DNA from: Paracyclopina nana
Taxonomy: Eukaryota; Arthropoda; Copepoda; Cyclopoida; Cyclopettidae
Direction: 5' to 3'
Assembly (NCBI GenBank): GCA_019096065.1
Contig: JAGUCH010000002.1
Span: forward strand, 14,768,501-14,832,500
Length of the DNA stretch: 64,000 nt
Shown: positions 44,810-55,741 of the stretch, piece by piece
Numbering within the stretch: the first letter of the stretch is position 1
Layout of the letters: the number at the start of each line of letters is the position of its first letter
Notes under the pieces: generated by a model
The model's database searches: none
Seen by the model: only the letters and a program-made list of their open reading frames with translations
Told to the model about the DNA's origin: nothing
Translations under genes and position numbers: made by a program

Positions 44810-46661
44810 ATGGAGTCGACATTTGGCCATTTTTCTGAAGAAGATGGAAGTGAAGCAACAGACCCACTCAACACTTCTGAGCAGCCTTCAAAGCTGTGCA
44901 AAACGGAAACAGCTTTTTCTGACAATGGGTCGTCAGATATTGTTGACAATGTTGTAAGTACATCCAGCAATGAAATTGAAATCAACTTGAACAAACCTTA
45001 TTTCCACAAGGAGGATGGTGGTGAAAAATATGTCACCAAAGCATATTTTGATCAAGCTATTGAGTCATTATACCAAAGGTTGAGAGAAGCAGCAAAGGCT
45101 GATCATGATGAACTCAAAGCAGTCTTTGCAAAAGGAATGCAGTCTCTCTCTGAAAAATTGGATTCTACCATTTCTGTGAGTCTAGAATTGTTAAATCACT
45201 CAAATTACAGCCAATATAGTAATTTTAATTGTAGAAAGTTTGCAAGCCAAATGGAAAAAGATCAGCCTTGTTGACTGTGCCAACCATTGATGTACCTTCT
45301 CCTGAAGTGGTTTTGGGCGGATCAGACCTGAGAGCCAAGGGTCGCCTGATCTTGCTGCATGTTATTCCATTCAATCTCATGGGAAAAGCATGTGATATCT
45401 ACTTTGCCTGCCAATTTGTACAAGAGCAACTTTGTGCATTTATCTCCCCTTACTTATCCAATTTGTCAGCATCTGGAATTCACAATGTTGTTGCAAAGAC
45501 TTGCCTTATGACCTTTTTTACACCTCTTGCTCGAGCCCACATGATTTATGGCAAGAATGCCAAGTAAGTCTTATTTTTAAGTCTCGTCAATATCTTGAAA
45601 TAACTTGTACTACCCCAACAAATAGTTCAATGAAAATGCTCTCATTCAACAAGAGACCTCTGCCTGATGGAATGCATAGAATCATAGACAAGTATTTTAT
45701 ACAAGAATTGGAAGAAACAATCAGGCATTCGCAAAAGGCCTACAAATTGTATGCAAATGAATTGAGAACTTGCTGTGCAAGCACTTTTAACATTGATAGA
45801 AGTTGTATGATGACGAATGCTGTCTCCAAGACAAGAACCAATGATGAAGCTGCTGAAGTGGTGTGTGACTGTGACTTTAAATTTTATGAGCACAACAAGC
45901 ACACACTGACTTGGAACACCAAGGTTCCCACAAGGGAAAAGCATATGGCAAAGACTAAGGAAAGGAACGAGTTTAAAAAAGGCCTCATAGAGCAGGCAGC
46001 TGGAATCAAGTCTAGCAGTCTCCTTCCAAGCATCAAAAGTGTCTTTGATGACATGAAGGCCAAATGTGTCCATGAAATTCTTGATCCAATAGAAATGATC
46101 AAGTTGATTTGTGTGGCCGCACATTGTATGAACCAAGACTACACAAAGCTGATGTTTGACCAAGTATCTTGCATTCCTGAGGTAATATTTGCTTATGAAA
46201 AAAATAATGATCTTGATTCCTTTATTTTTCTTCTTTCAGTTGAGCAATTTGTACCAAGAGGTCCTTCTGGAAATTGTTGATATTGATGAACTGGTCAATC
46301 AGTTTTCCTTAAATTCAAGGAAATATTTGCCTGAGGTCTTGGTTCCGAGCAGAGAAAGAAAGGAATATACCCACAAAAAAGAATTCAAGAATTTTCCTTT
46401 TGAGGACCATATGTTGGGTGTTCATGTTTCATCAGGAGTTGCCAGAGGAAAAAATAAGAAGAGGTTGGCTGAAGATGATCTTATCTCCTTCTCTGACTCT
46501 GAATCTAATGTCACTGTAAGTTGTATTAATTTCGTATCAATGCAATGCTAAAAAAATCTACTGGAATCTACCAACAGAATGAAGAAATAATGCCCATTAA
46601 GAGGCAAATGATGGCAGAAACTGTTGAGGATGATTTTCCAAGGCCCCCTGCTAGCCCATAG
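44810..46661 (+). CDS. Unrecognised 536-aa protein
   Basis: Five exons keep frame: 44810-45175, 45235-45563, 45626-46181, 46240-46515, 46578-46661 (537 codons with the stop). All have clean GT-AG sites. No family was recognised. The N-terminal 75 residues are acidic and polar; residues 80-120 can form a coiled coil (YQRLREAAKADHDELKAVF). The middle is a compact, cysteine-containing helical region (LLHVIPFNLMGKACDIYF, RTCCASTFNIDRSCMM, VVCDCDFKFYEHN). The C-terminus is basic then acidic (GKNKKRLAEDD, SFSDSESN), consistent with a nuclear protein. No signal peptide or membrane span. It starts about 335 bp right of the MULE-like element and is outside it. A strong donor-like caggtaagt at 44779-44787, just before the ATG with no acceptor between, leaves the 5' end open. 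Confidence 0.7.
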
Positions 46662-47468
46662 CCCATCACCTTAATTGCTGAATGGATGAAAATGTCTTGG
46701 CAAGGTTTCTGCTGGAATCTTGGAGACACAAGTTTAACATGAAGTTGGTTCAAAATCCTGATGGGGCAATGCTCTGAATAGAAGCTCAAGTGTTGTGACA
46801 TACCAAATCTTGTGAAATCTTGATGTTATCTTGCTCTTTTCCTAAAAGTGGAAATCAGAGGTGCATAAAGTCCAATTTTTGGTTTTTCCTGAAATAAGAA
46901 CTTTTTTCATCATGTTAATCTAAGCTAGGGTTTTGGATGGATGAATTTCCATTTTTCTGGCTTTGGTCATCTGTTTCAGGGTTTTTTTCTACCAATGACT
47001 CTCTAGCTCAGCTGGAGACCTGAAAGAAAATCTCAGCAGGGAGGATAAGTTTTCCGAGGCTTTGAATCCAAGTCATCATATTATCAGATGAAATGTGCAT
47101 CCAGGTATTAAATCCAGCAGCTCCTCTCTATGTGCATCATGATTCATGATCAGATTTATCTAGCTTTGTTGAGAGGTATTCCACATTTCATACTGAACCG
47201 AAATACCTAGAGACCCTCCATGCCAAAAGGTTAATCATACATTTTCAAGCCTGGGACCATTACATAGTCAGCAAATGTGACATTTCAGAAAATATAGAAA
47301 ATTGTAAGATGGCATCATTTGATGCATGCTTTTAAAGGCTAACAAAAATATCACAGATTTCAATGGTTATGTAACAAGCCGAATTCATATGATGTGCCTT
47401 ATAAGGCATCTACAATTTTGATTGCGCATGTAGTGCCCTACTCACCAGGTTGGTGTTGGTGTTGCTGG
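46662..47468. other. Intergenic, no gene seen
   Basis: About 800 bp. The 3' end of the unrecognised gene lies at its left. No repeats, open frames or RNA genes were recognised. A GGTGTT-type simple repeat near 47450 sits just before the fasciclin-gene TATA box. Confidence 0.5.
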
Positions 47469-47476
47469 TATAAAAG
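47469..47476 (+). promoter_or_regulatory. TATA box of the fasciclin gene
   Basis: TATAAAAG, 59 bp before the coding exon's first ATG (47535-47537). A start about 30 bp downstream gives a 5' UTR near 35 bases, typical of strongly expressed secreted-protein genes. Confidence 0.7.
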
Positions 47477-47534
47477 TACGGGGCCACAACAGAACCTGTT
47501 TCAATCATCTCCTATTCACAGACTAGCCAGCACC

Positions 47535-48583
47535 ATGAATAAGCTTGGTTTCACCTTTTTGCTCCTTGTGTCTGTAAGCTCTTGTTGGTCATCCGGATTA
47601 TGTAACAGAACTACAACATAACTATTTTAGGCCACTCAAAGCCAGAAACTACCCGAGATCTTGACAAGGGAAGGTGCTACCACACTTGTGGATCTTGTGG
47701 TAAAAGCTGGCCTGGAGGAAACCTTGATGGGTGACGGACCATTCACCGTTTTTGCTCCCACCAATGAAGCCTTTGACAACTTGCCACAAGACACTCTGGA
47801 TGCTTTGAGCGCTGATGTGGAGCTCCTCAAGAGAGTCCTACTCTACCATGTTTTGCCCACTGAAGTCAAGGCAGATCAAATTACAGAAGACAACATAGTT
47901 GTGGAATCTGCTGAAGGCACCAAGCTGAGGATCAACACCTACATGAAGAAATACTTCTACGAAGTACTTCCAAATGACGATTTGATGTATAGCTTTTTGT
48001 TGACTTTTCATTTCTAGGGATTTGTCACTGTCAACGGGAAGAGGGTGAGCAGAACGGACGTCACTGCTGACAATGGAGTCATTCATTTCATCACTGATGT
48101 TATTGATGTCTTTGCCAAAGATGATTGCGTTAAAGTTTTGACCGATGATGGCAAATTTGGCAACTTTTTGAAGGCCATCGAGGCAGCTGAGCTCACATCA
48201 ACCATTTCTGAGAGTAGGTTGGAGGATTATGAAATGTGTTCTAACTTAGCTAATGTCATTTTGTAGCCGATCCCATCACCATCTTTGCGCCTGCTGATGA
48301 GGCTTTTGAAGGCATCGAAGATCTGGAAGCTCTGCTAGCTGACAAAGAGGCCGTTGCTGCCATTGTCAAGAGACATTTGGTGCCACAGGCCAAGTTTTCG
48401 CGTGGCCTTGTTTGGGAGTTTTTGGATACACTCGGCGGCGAGCAGATTGCTACTCATGTCTTCAAGGCAGGATACACCAAAGTTGTGAGCAACGTGGATA
48501 ACATGCTGAAGAAGGCCAAACTTGTGGATGCTGATCACATTTGCTCCAATGGAGTCATTCATGTCATTGACACTGTGCTCTGA
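47535..48583 (+). CDS. Secreted protein with two fasciclin (FAS1) domains
   Basis: Exons 47535-47573, 47631-47963, 48018-48213, 48267-48583; 295 codons with the stop. The first exon encodes only the signal peptide (MNKLGFTFLLLVS), cleaved before or after ATQSQ. FAS1 domain 1 shows GPFTVFAPTNEAF (H1 motif) and NGVIHFITDVI (H2 motif). Domain 2 shows ITIFAPADEAF and NGVIHVIDTVL. The protein ends right after domain 2, so there is no GPI signal or membrane anchor: a soluble, periostin/midline-fasciclin-like adhesion or matrix protein of minimal size. The stop TGA runs into AATAAA (48583-48588), so the 3' UTR can be very short. It converges with PGRMC, 79 bp between stops. Confidence 0.92.
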
Positions 48584-48588
48584 ATAAA
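48583..48588 (+). terminator. Polyadenylation signal fused to the fasciclin-gene stop codon
   Basis: TGAATAAA: the last base of the stop is the first base of AATAAA. A further T-rich region follows. Same arrangement as in FNTB and CFAP157. Confidence 0.65.
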
Positions 48589-48662
48589 TCAGCCCAAATT
48601 TTCCATTTAAGAAGGATAAATCCTTTTTATAACATCTTTTAATCCGAATATAAGCATAGCAG

Positions 48663-49687
48663 TCATTTTGTCTTTTTGGCATCATCTCCTTCTTCTTCGT
48701 CACTTTCAGCATCTGAGTAGAACGTTGCCTCTTCACCAGGTCTGATGAGTTTGCCAACAAATTCGTACTTTTCGCTGAACTGAAGCTCCCATTCTCGTAC
48801 CTGCGATTAAAGGCCTAGTAGAAAGATTGAGGGAAAGGCCTTTAGGCTTACTTGTTCCATTTCACTAGCTTTGAGATCGGAAAGGTCGTCATATTCATCT
48901 TTGATAGCAGCAACATTGAACGTAGCGAGGCCACGAGAAGCATCACGACCACCGAACCCAGAATATGGCCCTCCTTTGAAAAATCGGAATTATCTTCAGG
49001 AAAATGCTATGGTGCTACAAATAATACCAGGGCCATAGAAACGCTTCCCTCTCGTCACATCATAAACCTTGCCCAGTACAGCTACTAGGACTCGGCCTTC
49101 TGGATTATCAATGCCATCATATTTGCGAAGCTCCTGTAGGGTTAAATCCCTCTTTTTCATACGAGGCAAGGGAGGATCTCCTTGGACAATTTGGACGGAA
49201 TCTGAGGACAACGAAGCATTTTAGGCCTGGCAACACACTTGATGTTCACAATGACACGTGATACCTTATCTGCCAAGCTCAACAGAAAAACAGGATTTTC
49301 TAGGCTGTTTTCCTCAATCTGCATGATCATAACTTAAAAATACTTAATGTAAGAGCTTTTCACATTAGAAAGCTACTTAAAATTAAAGAGTCAAATAAGC
49401 ACCTGGAAGTCATATTAAGCACTTAAGTATAACCAATAAAAAGCAGCTTGACAAAAAAAGCTTTTAAAGACTGGCATGATAATTACCTGATTCAGGCCTC
49501 AAAATCTTGTACAGAAGGTATGAAATGGCCAGCATTAAAATGATGTTGATTGGGCTAGTAAACTCAGAAGCCAAATATTCACTGAAATAAAATGTTCAGC
49601 TTTTGATTTGAGGGCTGACAGCCATTTTACTTACCTCCAAGTGAGCACCAAGTTATCATCACTTTTTGTTGGTCCTTCATCTGCCAT
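48663..49687 (-). CDS. PGRMC: Membrane-associated progesterone receptor component (haem-binding)
   Basis: Cytochrome b5-like haem-binding protein of the ER membrane that supports cytochrome P450s and haem handling. Minus-strand exons 49687-49635, 49581-49487, 49201-49028, 48973-48852, 48800-48663; 193 residues, phases consistent, length as in human PGRMC1 (195). There is one N-terminal membrane span (about residues 28-46). The b5-like domain carries [44 protein letters not shown] and DEYDDLSDL. Tyr105 in FYGPGG corresponds to the haem-ligating tyrosine of PGRMC1. The C-terminus is acidic ([12 protein letters not shown]). It is divergent from the 7TM receptor gene, with 479 bp between start codons. 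Confidence 0.97.
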
Positions 49688-50166
49688 TTGAAAAAACTTA
49701 AATGTGATGGCAATCTCTGCTCAGTGAAAAAAACAACACTTTAGTGATAGAATGATTCAAATGTCAACAAAGTATCAACAGTCGTCTCATTGGCTGCAGC
49801 TGAAAAGCGGATCGAAAAACCCCAGCAATTACTGTTATCTCTCCTTTTTGAAGTGAGCTGGCGTCAAAATCAGGTTTCACGAGCTGAATCTTGATTACTA
49901 AAAAATTAAAAGCTACGACTGAATTTCATAATTAACATGATGGTGTTTCATTGAAGAAAAGTGAAAAAAGTCGCCTGGAAGTATGCCTCAAATATTAAAG
50001 GTGCCTTCTCGCGTCGCGCTAAATATGTAACCAGTAGATGGCGCGACCAAAAATATGAGCTTAACAGATATTTTAAAGAGGAAAAGCTTCTCTTATGTCT
50101 CTATTGCTCTTCTTCAATGGAAAAGGCTTTGAATTCAGTAGCTCAAGTTGCTTTAGAGAGGCCACA
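49688..50166. promoter_or_regulatory. Bidirectional promoter region, PGRMC and 7TM receptor
   Basis: 479 bp between divergent ATGs (407 bp if the receptor starts at 50095). It must serve both genes. A GC-richer patch (ggtgccttctcgcgtcgcgctaa, near 49999-50021) is the only notable feature; no TATA box at a useful position. Confidence 0.5.
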
Positions 50167-51309
50167 ATGGCAGAGGAAATCCAACTCATCCACCTTAGTA
50201 GCATTGCATTTACACCTAGCTTGGCATATGCTATTTCCTTCAGTTCAATTGCTCTTCTAACTTCCATCTGTGGTTTTTTGGTGCACAAAAAGCTCAAAAC
50301 ATTCCTTGATGGCCAACCAAATCTCAGATTGATTGACAAAATCATCAGAAGCTATCAAGTAGCCATACCTCTTTTTTCCCTTAACAGAACATTTAAAAAC
50401 TGAATTGCGTTTTCAGGCATTTTTGTGCGCTGCGTTTCCCTTTTATCTAAGCTACTTTTTCCTGCTCTTGTTGCTTCCTTTTCCTGGACAGCTAATTGGT
50501 CCATATGGCTGCTTTGCCAACTACGTTCTTCAGGGTTGGTACGTGATGTACAACCGACTGTACTCCCTTTTCGTGGCAATTTTCAGATACACTTTAACTG
50601 TCAAAAGTGGCTTTTTAGCCTCACGAGGAATGAGGCATGAAAGCATCACTAACATCACCATAGTTTGTTCTTTGTTGCTCCCACTCTTGCTGTTTCTTCT
50701 GATTCTCTTACCACCAACTGAAAAATCCTCCAAAGGCTACATGATGTGCCTTGGAAGATGGGAGGTCTACTATGATTTTGACTACTATGAAGTTGGAGGC
50801 ATTCAATATCCAGAAAGATGTGTGGAAAAGACTGGAGCAGTCTACCTGCTTTGCAACCTTGCAAGCTTCATCTTCATAATTGGCAGTAGTAATTTGATTG
50901 AAGTTTTCCTCTTGGGAAGCATTATGCTTGAAGTAGCCAAGCAAACAGAGAGAGTCCAGTTGTTGCTCACTGCAAAGTCATCCATGAATAGACAAAGGTA
51001 ATAATTATACCAACATAGCGCTTTTTTTAAATGTACTTTTGATTAACGAATAGAGATGACAGAATCATGATGAAAATAACTCTTTGCCAATGGGCAGTGG
51101 AATTCCTGAGCAACGTTGTTGCCATTATATACCTCATGTATGGTATTGGACAAGATCCCTATGCTGATAACTTTTATGCTGTTGTTGGCTCCTTGGTAGA
51201 CTTTGCCATCTTGCCAGGATTCTACATTTTGGCTGACAAGAAGTTCAGAGACATGGTGTCAAATCATGGAGTCTTGACTGCCATTTGGAAGACCATAAGG
51301 CAAAATTAG
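50167..51309 (+). CDS. Divergent seven-transmembrane (class A-like) receptor
   Basis: Exons 50167-50358, 50417-50997, 51054-51309; 342 residues. Seven hydrophobic spans fall at about residues 18-40, 66-86, 95-120, 143-163, 204-232, 263-287 and 297-316. Rhodopsin-like hallmarks survive in altered form: FRY (120-122) at the end of TM3 in place of DRY, LPGFY (311-315) in place of NPxxY, and KKFRD (320-324) where helix 8 has its F-R pair. C96 at the top of TM3 and C175 in extracellular loop 2 can form the usual disulfide. Loop 2 is long, acidic and aromatic (WEVYYDFDYYEVGG). No known ligand family was recognised. An earlier in-frame ATG at 50095 would add 24 residues; 50167 has the better start context (acaATGg). 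Confidence 0.75.
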
Positions 51310-51490
51310 ACATAAGAACCATCAAATATTTCCGTTTGAACTCAGTTTTCAGTTTCTTTAAATACGAATTATTTGACTATTCCCTTATATCAAGCCCAAA
51401 TCCAATGATTGTCATCAACTAAAAAACATGCTAAGTTACCCTAAATAATTTAAGTTAGAAAATTAAAAAAAAAATATTTGATCCCCTTTC

Positions 51491-51563
51491 TAAAAAAAAC
51501 AACAAAATAGAAGATAATAGCCTAAGATAAAAAAACAACAAAATAGAAGATAATAGCCTAAGA
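51491..51563. repeat. 36-bp direct duplication
   Basis: aaacaacaaaatagaagataatagcctaaga occurs twice in tandem in the gap between the receptor gene and CFAP157. A recent local duplication with no function evident. Confidence 0.85.
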
Positions 51564-51722
51564 ATATAAGAATGCATAAACGTTTTAAAGATAATTTAAG
51601 CTTTTGTCTGTATGCAGTAAACATCACATAGATGGCGCCAATTTGTTTGTTACTTGTCTACATGGGGGAATCATGGGAAAGTTTGTTCAATGAAAAGCCC
51701 CAGCAAATATCATGACTTGAAC

Positions 51723-53221
51723 ATGGCCAAGCCGAAGAAAGCAGCAGCCAAGAAGGGTAAAAAAGGAGCTGGCGACATTAAAAATGAGGAGCAAAAAGAC
51801 AAACTGCTGGAAGTTGACAAGGAATGGTTTCAAATCCAAATCAGATCCCTGGAAGAAAAGCTTGAAAGAAGAAATGAGAGAGCAAGGAACCTAGAGTTGA
51901 GCAATAAAGAGTTCCAAGAAAGGTGAAATTATAAATATGTTCTTAATGGTGCATAAGGAAACGGTTTACTTTAATAGTCTTTTTATACGTTTAAAGAGAT
52001 CATTAGCTCCAATGGTTTATGCTTTGGTGATAATACAAAATCTTTCAGATTTGAGCAGCTCAGAGAGGATAAAGCTGATGTAGTGGCATTCTTGAAACGA
52101 GCCTTGCAGCAAAGAACAGACCAAATATCCGAGTTGCAAGCAAGGCTCGAAGGGCTGCAACATGTGCACGAATCGGATGGCAAAGCATACGAGAAGAAAA
52201 TCTCTGACATGAAGCAGGATCTGGAAAGAACCAAGGAGCAACTAGGCTCTGAAAATATGGTCCTCACCAAGAAACTAGATGCTCTTGAAGAGTTCCGGAT
52301 TCAGAGGGAGCAGCTTATGGCCAAATTTGAGGAGCAGGAAACCAAGCTGGAGGAGCAAAAGCAGCATTTCGAGACCCAGATTTACGAGCAGGAAAAGAAG
52401 CATATCAAGGAGGAGGACAGACTAAAAAAGGACATGATGGCAAAACTCGAGAGTGTAGCAGCTGAATTTAGGAAAGCTGCCAATGCTCAGATGTCTGCCA
52501 CTACCCAAAGGACCATTAGGGAAAATGTCAACGTTTCTGCCCAGGTGAGCTCAATTTGATCCCTGAATGATGGCCACTTAATAGCCCTATTTTGCAGGTT
52601 AATCAATTGGCAGACAAAGCCTCCGAGTTGGGTAAGGAGAACGACGTACTTAGAGCAAAGAACACTGAAAGGCAGAGAAAGATTGATATGCTTGAGGATG
52701 AGCAACAAAGACTGGTCAAGAGGAATGCTTACAGGCTTAAAGTAATTGAGGATTTGACGGCCAAGCTCAATAAACTAGAGGAGCAATTGGCAAGCTTGAA
52801 CTCGTTCTACAGTGAAAGAAGAGGCTACCAAAACAAAATCAAGCAGTTGGAGGATATCATTGAAGAACTGAACATGAAGTTGGGATCCTCCACTGCAACG
52901 ACCAAAGAAAGGGAGGCCTCAATTGCGGATATCAACAAAAAGCTTAGAGGCTTGTCCAAGAACAAGGACATGATCAATGTCTGCCTCAATGAAGCCTCCG
53001 GGTCCATCAGGGCAGCTTTGGCGTTAGCTGAAGAAGCTGAAGAGTGTGATGCCAAAACAAGGAGGGAAGATGTCCTCAATCAACTGCTCGTTTTACTCAA
53101 CACCTCAATGGCAGAAAAGAAGAGTGAGCTCAATGCAGCCAAAGAAGAAAGCAAAGAAGACACAATTGAGTACATTGTTGGTTCTTTAGGCCTTGTACCA
53201 TCCTCAAATGAATTTGAATAA
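51723..53221 (+). CDS. CFAP157: Cilia- and flagella-associated protein 157
   Basis: Coiled-coil protein of motile cilia and sperm flagella, under FOXJ1 control in vertebrates. Exons 51723-51922, 52049-52544, 52598-53221; 440 codons with the stop, phases consistent. The family pattern holds along the length: MAKPKKAAAKK at the start, FQIQIRSLEEKLERR, FEQLREDKADVVAFLKRAL, LALEEFR-type LDALEEFRIQREQLMAKF, DRLKKDMMAKLESVAAEFRK and TTQRTIRENVN. The C-terminus ends SLGLVPSSNEFE, close to the conserved GDLGLVPR segment, and lacks the longer vertebrate tail. Another in-frame ATG lies at 51690; 51723 fits the family start. The stop lies inside AATAAA and is 10 bp from the convergent COMMD2-like stop. 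Confidence 0.9.
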
Positions 53222-53222
53222 A
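53217..53222 (+). terminator. CFAP157 polyadenylation signal containing the stop codon
   Basis: GAATAAAG: the TAA stop (53219-53221) is inside AATAAA. Cleavage 10-30 bp on would fall in the last codons of the opposite-strand COMMD2-like gene. Confidence 0.7.
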
Positions 53223-53231
53223 GATACATGC

Positions 53232-53887
53232 TCAAAGGTACTTTTGGCACATTTTTTCTTCCTTGCTCTTCAATGTTTTCAGAGCTTGCTCAAGGCTGGC
53301 TGACATCTCCATCATTTGGTGAATCTCAGCTTCAAACGAAATGACTTCGTGTTCATTGATCAATTTAAGATTGACCACAGGTTCTGGTTGCATGACCAAC
53401 TGAGCTCTGGTCTGAATAATAACATCCAGCGTCCAATTGATATCTTGAACATGCTTGTAGTGATCTGATTTGGCATCAAGTTTTGCTCCTTGGAAACAAT
53501 ACTCTTAAGTCATATTGCTAGAAATGAAAGTATCTTTATGTTCTCACTTATTTTTGGATGAACTTGCTGCGACCAAAAATTGACTAGAACTTCTGCATGA
53601 GGAATTCCAAGCAGAGACAAAGAAGTGATCAACCTTTTAGGTGATCTCGACAACTTGGAAGCCGTTAGGAATAATGAAGCCAATGCATGGAGACATTTGT
53701 CCAAAATATGTGGCACAATTCCAAGCTTAACAGCAGCCTTAGATAATTGCTTTGGGGACAAGTATTTGCCATCATCAAGCAACTTGAGGCTGATTTGACA
53801 ACACTGCAGCACCAACGAAGCATCCAAACTAGACAGAATTTCCAAGTAAGAGCAAAGTTGCTCGTCAAATCTGAATTCAGTAGCCAT
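53232..53887 (-). CDS. COMMD2: COMM domain protein, COMMD2-like
   Basis: COMMD proteins form the Commander complex with CCDC22/CCDC93 and act in endosomal recycling and NF-kB control. Two minus-strand exons, 53887-53548 and 53488-53232, joined in phase 1; 198 residues, close to human COMMD2 (199). The N-terminal helical part (LQCCQISLKLLDDGKYLSPKQ, KAAVKLGI) aligns with the COMMD2 arrangement. The C-terminal COMM domain starts at the typical W, in INWTLDVIIQTR, and ends in a helix, MSASLEQALKTLKSKEE. Assignment to COMMD2 rather than another COMMD rests on overall pattern and length, so the family is safer than the number. Its upstream neighbour on the same strand, the C2H2 gene, ends 142 bp away. 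Confidence 0.8.
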
Positions 53888-54029
53888 ATTGAAGTGAACA
53901 GATTGTGGTTTGCAGATAGTAGCTATCAGTACCTACTTTGAGCATTTTACGCAAGAGTTAACAATCGCGATCATCACACATTCGTATCTCGAACTAGACT
54001 AATGTTTTCACGTTACATAGTGTTGTATT

Positions 54030-54926
54030 CTACAACTCCCAACTTTGTAATAAGTCAAATATGGGGAGCACTTGAACTTTCTGACTTGAAAAATTGGCAC
54101 AACGATCGAAAGCTGCCTCGGCTTTGGCCGCTTCAGATGCGTCAATCATGGGGAAGTAGCAGTTTTCCCGCTGAAGCTGAAAACAGGGCTGTTCACTGAC
54201 CTTTTTCTTCCTCTTTTTGGGATCAATGACGTCAGCATCAAATTCCTCTTCAAATTCAGTGCCGTTGAAGTAATCCCTTAAGCTTGTCCTAATTCGATGA
54301 TCTTTACGAAGGTGAAGTGCCAAGTTCTTCCTACCCTGGATCGATTTGAGGCAATGTTTGCATTCATAATCCAAGTGAAATGATTCAACATGCCGGGCCA
54401 AGTTTGACGTATTGGTTGACACGTAGCTGCATTTGACACACTGGTGGATCCTCTCATTGTGAACATTGACACTAAACCATTAGAAATGAACCTTGGTTGA
54501 GGAATGTATCAGATAATTACCACTTTTGTTTACTAAAACGAATCATCATTTTTACAATTCCCTTAACGAAAAACGCTGATTAATTCATCAGCTTCTATAT
54601 CGCTCTGCTATTTGACGAAAAATTCTACAAATTGATTCATTTTGACAGAAAAATTGAGATGTTAGGTAAACAAACCTGGAAATCGTATTGTTGTTTAACT
54701 CGTCCATGCCATGATTTCGCTTTAGAATCGGTGGGCAAATTAACCTGCCAGGATGCAGTAATTGCAAGTGAGATTGCAGCGACAATCCTGGAGCCAAAAC
54801 GAGTTGACATATCGGACACTTTGACGAGACATTGATGTGCTCTTTCAAACAGTGCGAATTTCGAGCTTCGGCTGATGAAAAGTGGCAATTACAAATGAGG
54901 CACTCATTCGACAGGTTAGGCTCCAT
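54030..54926 (-). CDS. Small C2H2 zinc-finger protein
   Basis: Two minus-strand exons, 54926-54676 and 54471-54030, joined in phase 2; 230 residues. Four C2H2-type fingers are visible: CLICNCHFSS..HCLKEH, CPICQLVLAP..HLQLLH, CVKCSYVSTN..HVESFH and CKHCLKSIQG..HLRKDH. The first two are in exon 1. The tail is acidic then basic (EFEEEFDADVIDPKKRKKK), a likely nuclear signal. A good donor-like site (aag|gtcagt) follows that lysine run, so a further 3' exon is possible; the frame nevertheless stays open and protein-like to 54030. Target unknown; a nuclear DNA- or RNA-binding role is inferred from the fingers only. Confidence 0.75.
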
Positions 54927-55741
54927 TTTCAATAGACAGCAGCATCATAACAAAGACACTCCATCTACCGAGTTTTTTGAAGAAACACTTGTGAGCCGAG
55001 TTCAAAATCACATTTTGTATGCATTAGTCGAGCCACTTTATTTAGGGCAAATAGCTATAGTAAATGGTTACTTTGTTTTTACAAATGCATAGCTTCAGGA
55101 CTCTAACGTCTTGATGTTTTAAGTTTTTTGGGTACAATAGATTTAAAACCATTTTATTTTACCGTCATAAAGTAATCCTTCACAAAAATTGATAACTCTT
55201 ATGTGCTTGGGTCTTTATTTCGAACTACTTTACGAGTCGCAAAAACGCGCTAACTCAGTTTTTTGGCTCGAGCAGTGTCAGCTGAAAATCACAAATGTTG
55301 CCCATAAAGGCCGCTGGGATCGCCCTACATCAATGTTATTGTTATGATACTTATGTGAATTAAAACGTCACCATCTCCACTCAGTTTTGTATCAGGGAGC
55401 TTAAGCAAAGATGGTGAGCTTTTGCACAAAGTGACCAGAAAAGTTTTAAAAATGCCTTCGCATGTCGAATATTGCTGCATAACGTTCGTTACTCCTTAGC
55501 TTCGGTTCGTTTCTTGATCAAAAACATGTTCTGACACTGCTTGGTTGCCACATTCGAAATACGTCATTTTCTCTCAATTTTCGCCATAATAATTATGTCC
55601 TTACAAAGTCAAATCTGGTCTTCTGTGTCGGTTTTCGGTTTGCACAGTTGCTTATTTTTTCAAGAATAATCTTGAAAGTTGGAGGAACGGGAATCGTTGA
55701 TTTCGAAATTTTGCATTCGAAAATTTCTTAATTTGGAAGCG
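54927..55741. promoter_or_regulatory. Divergent intergenic region, C2H2 gene and MYND gene
   Basis: 815 bp between divergent start codons. AT-rich, no supported small gene, no repeat. It should hold both promoters. Confidence 0.5.
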
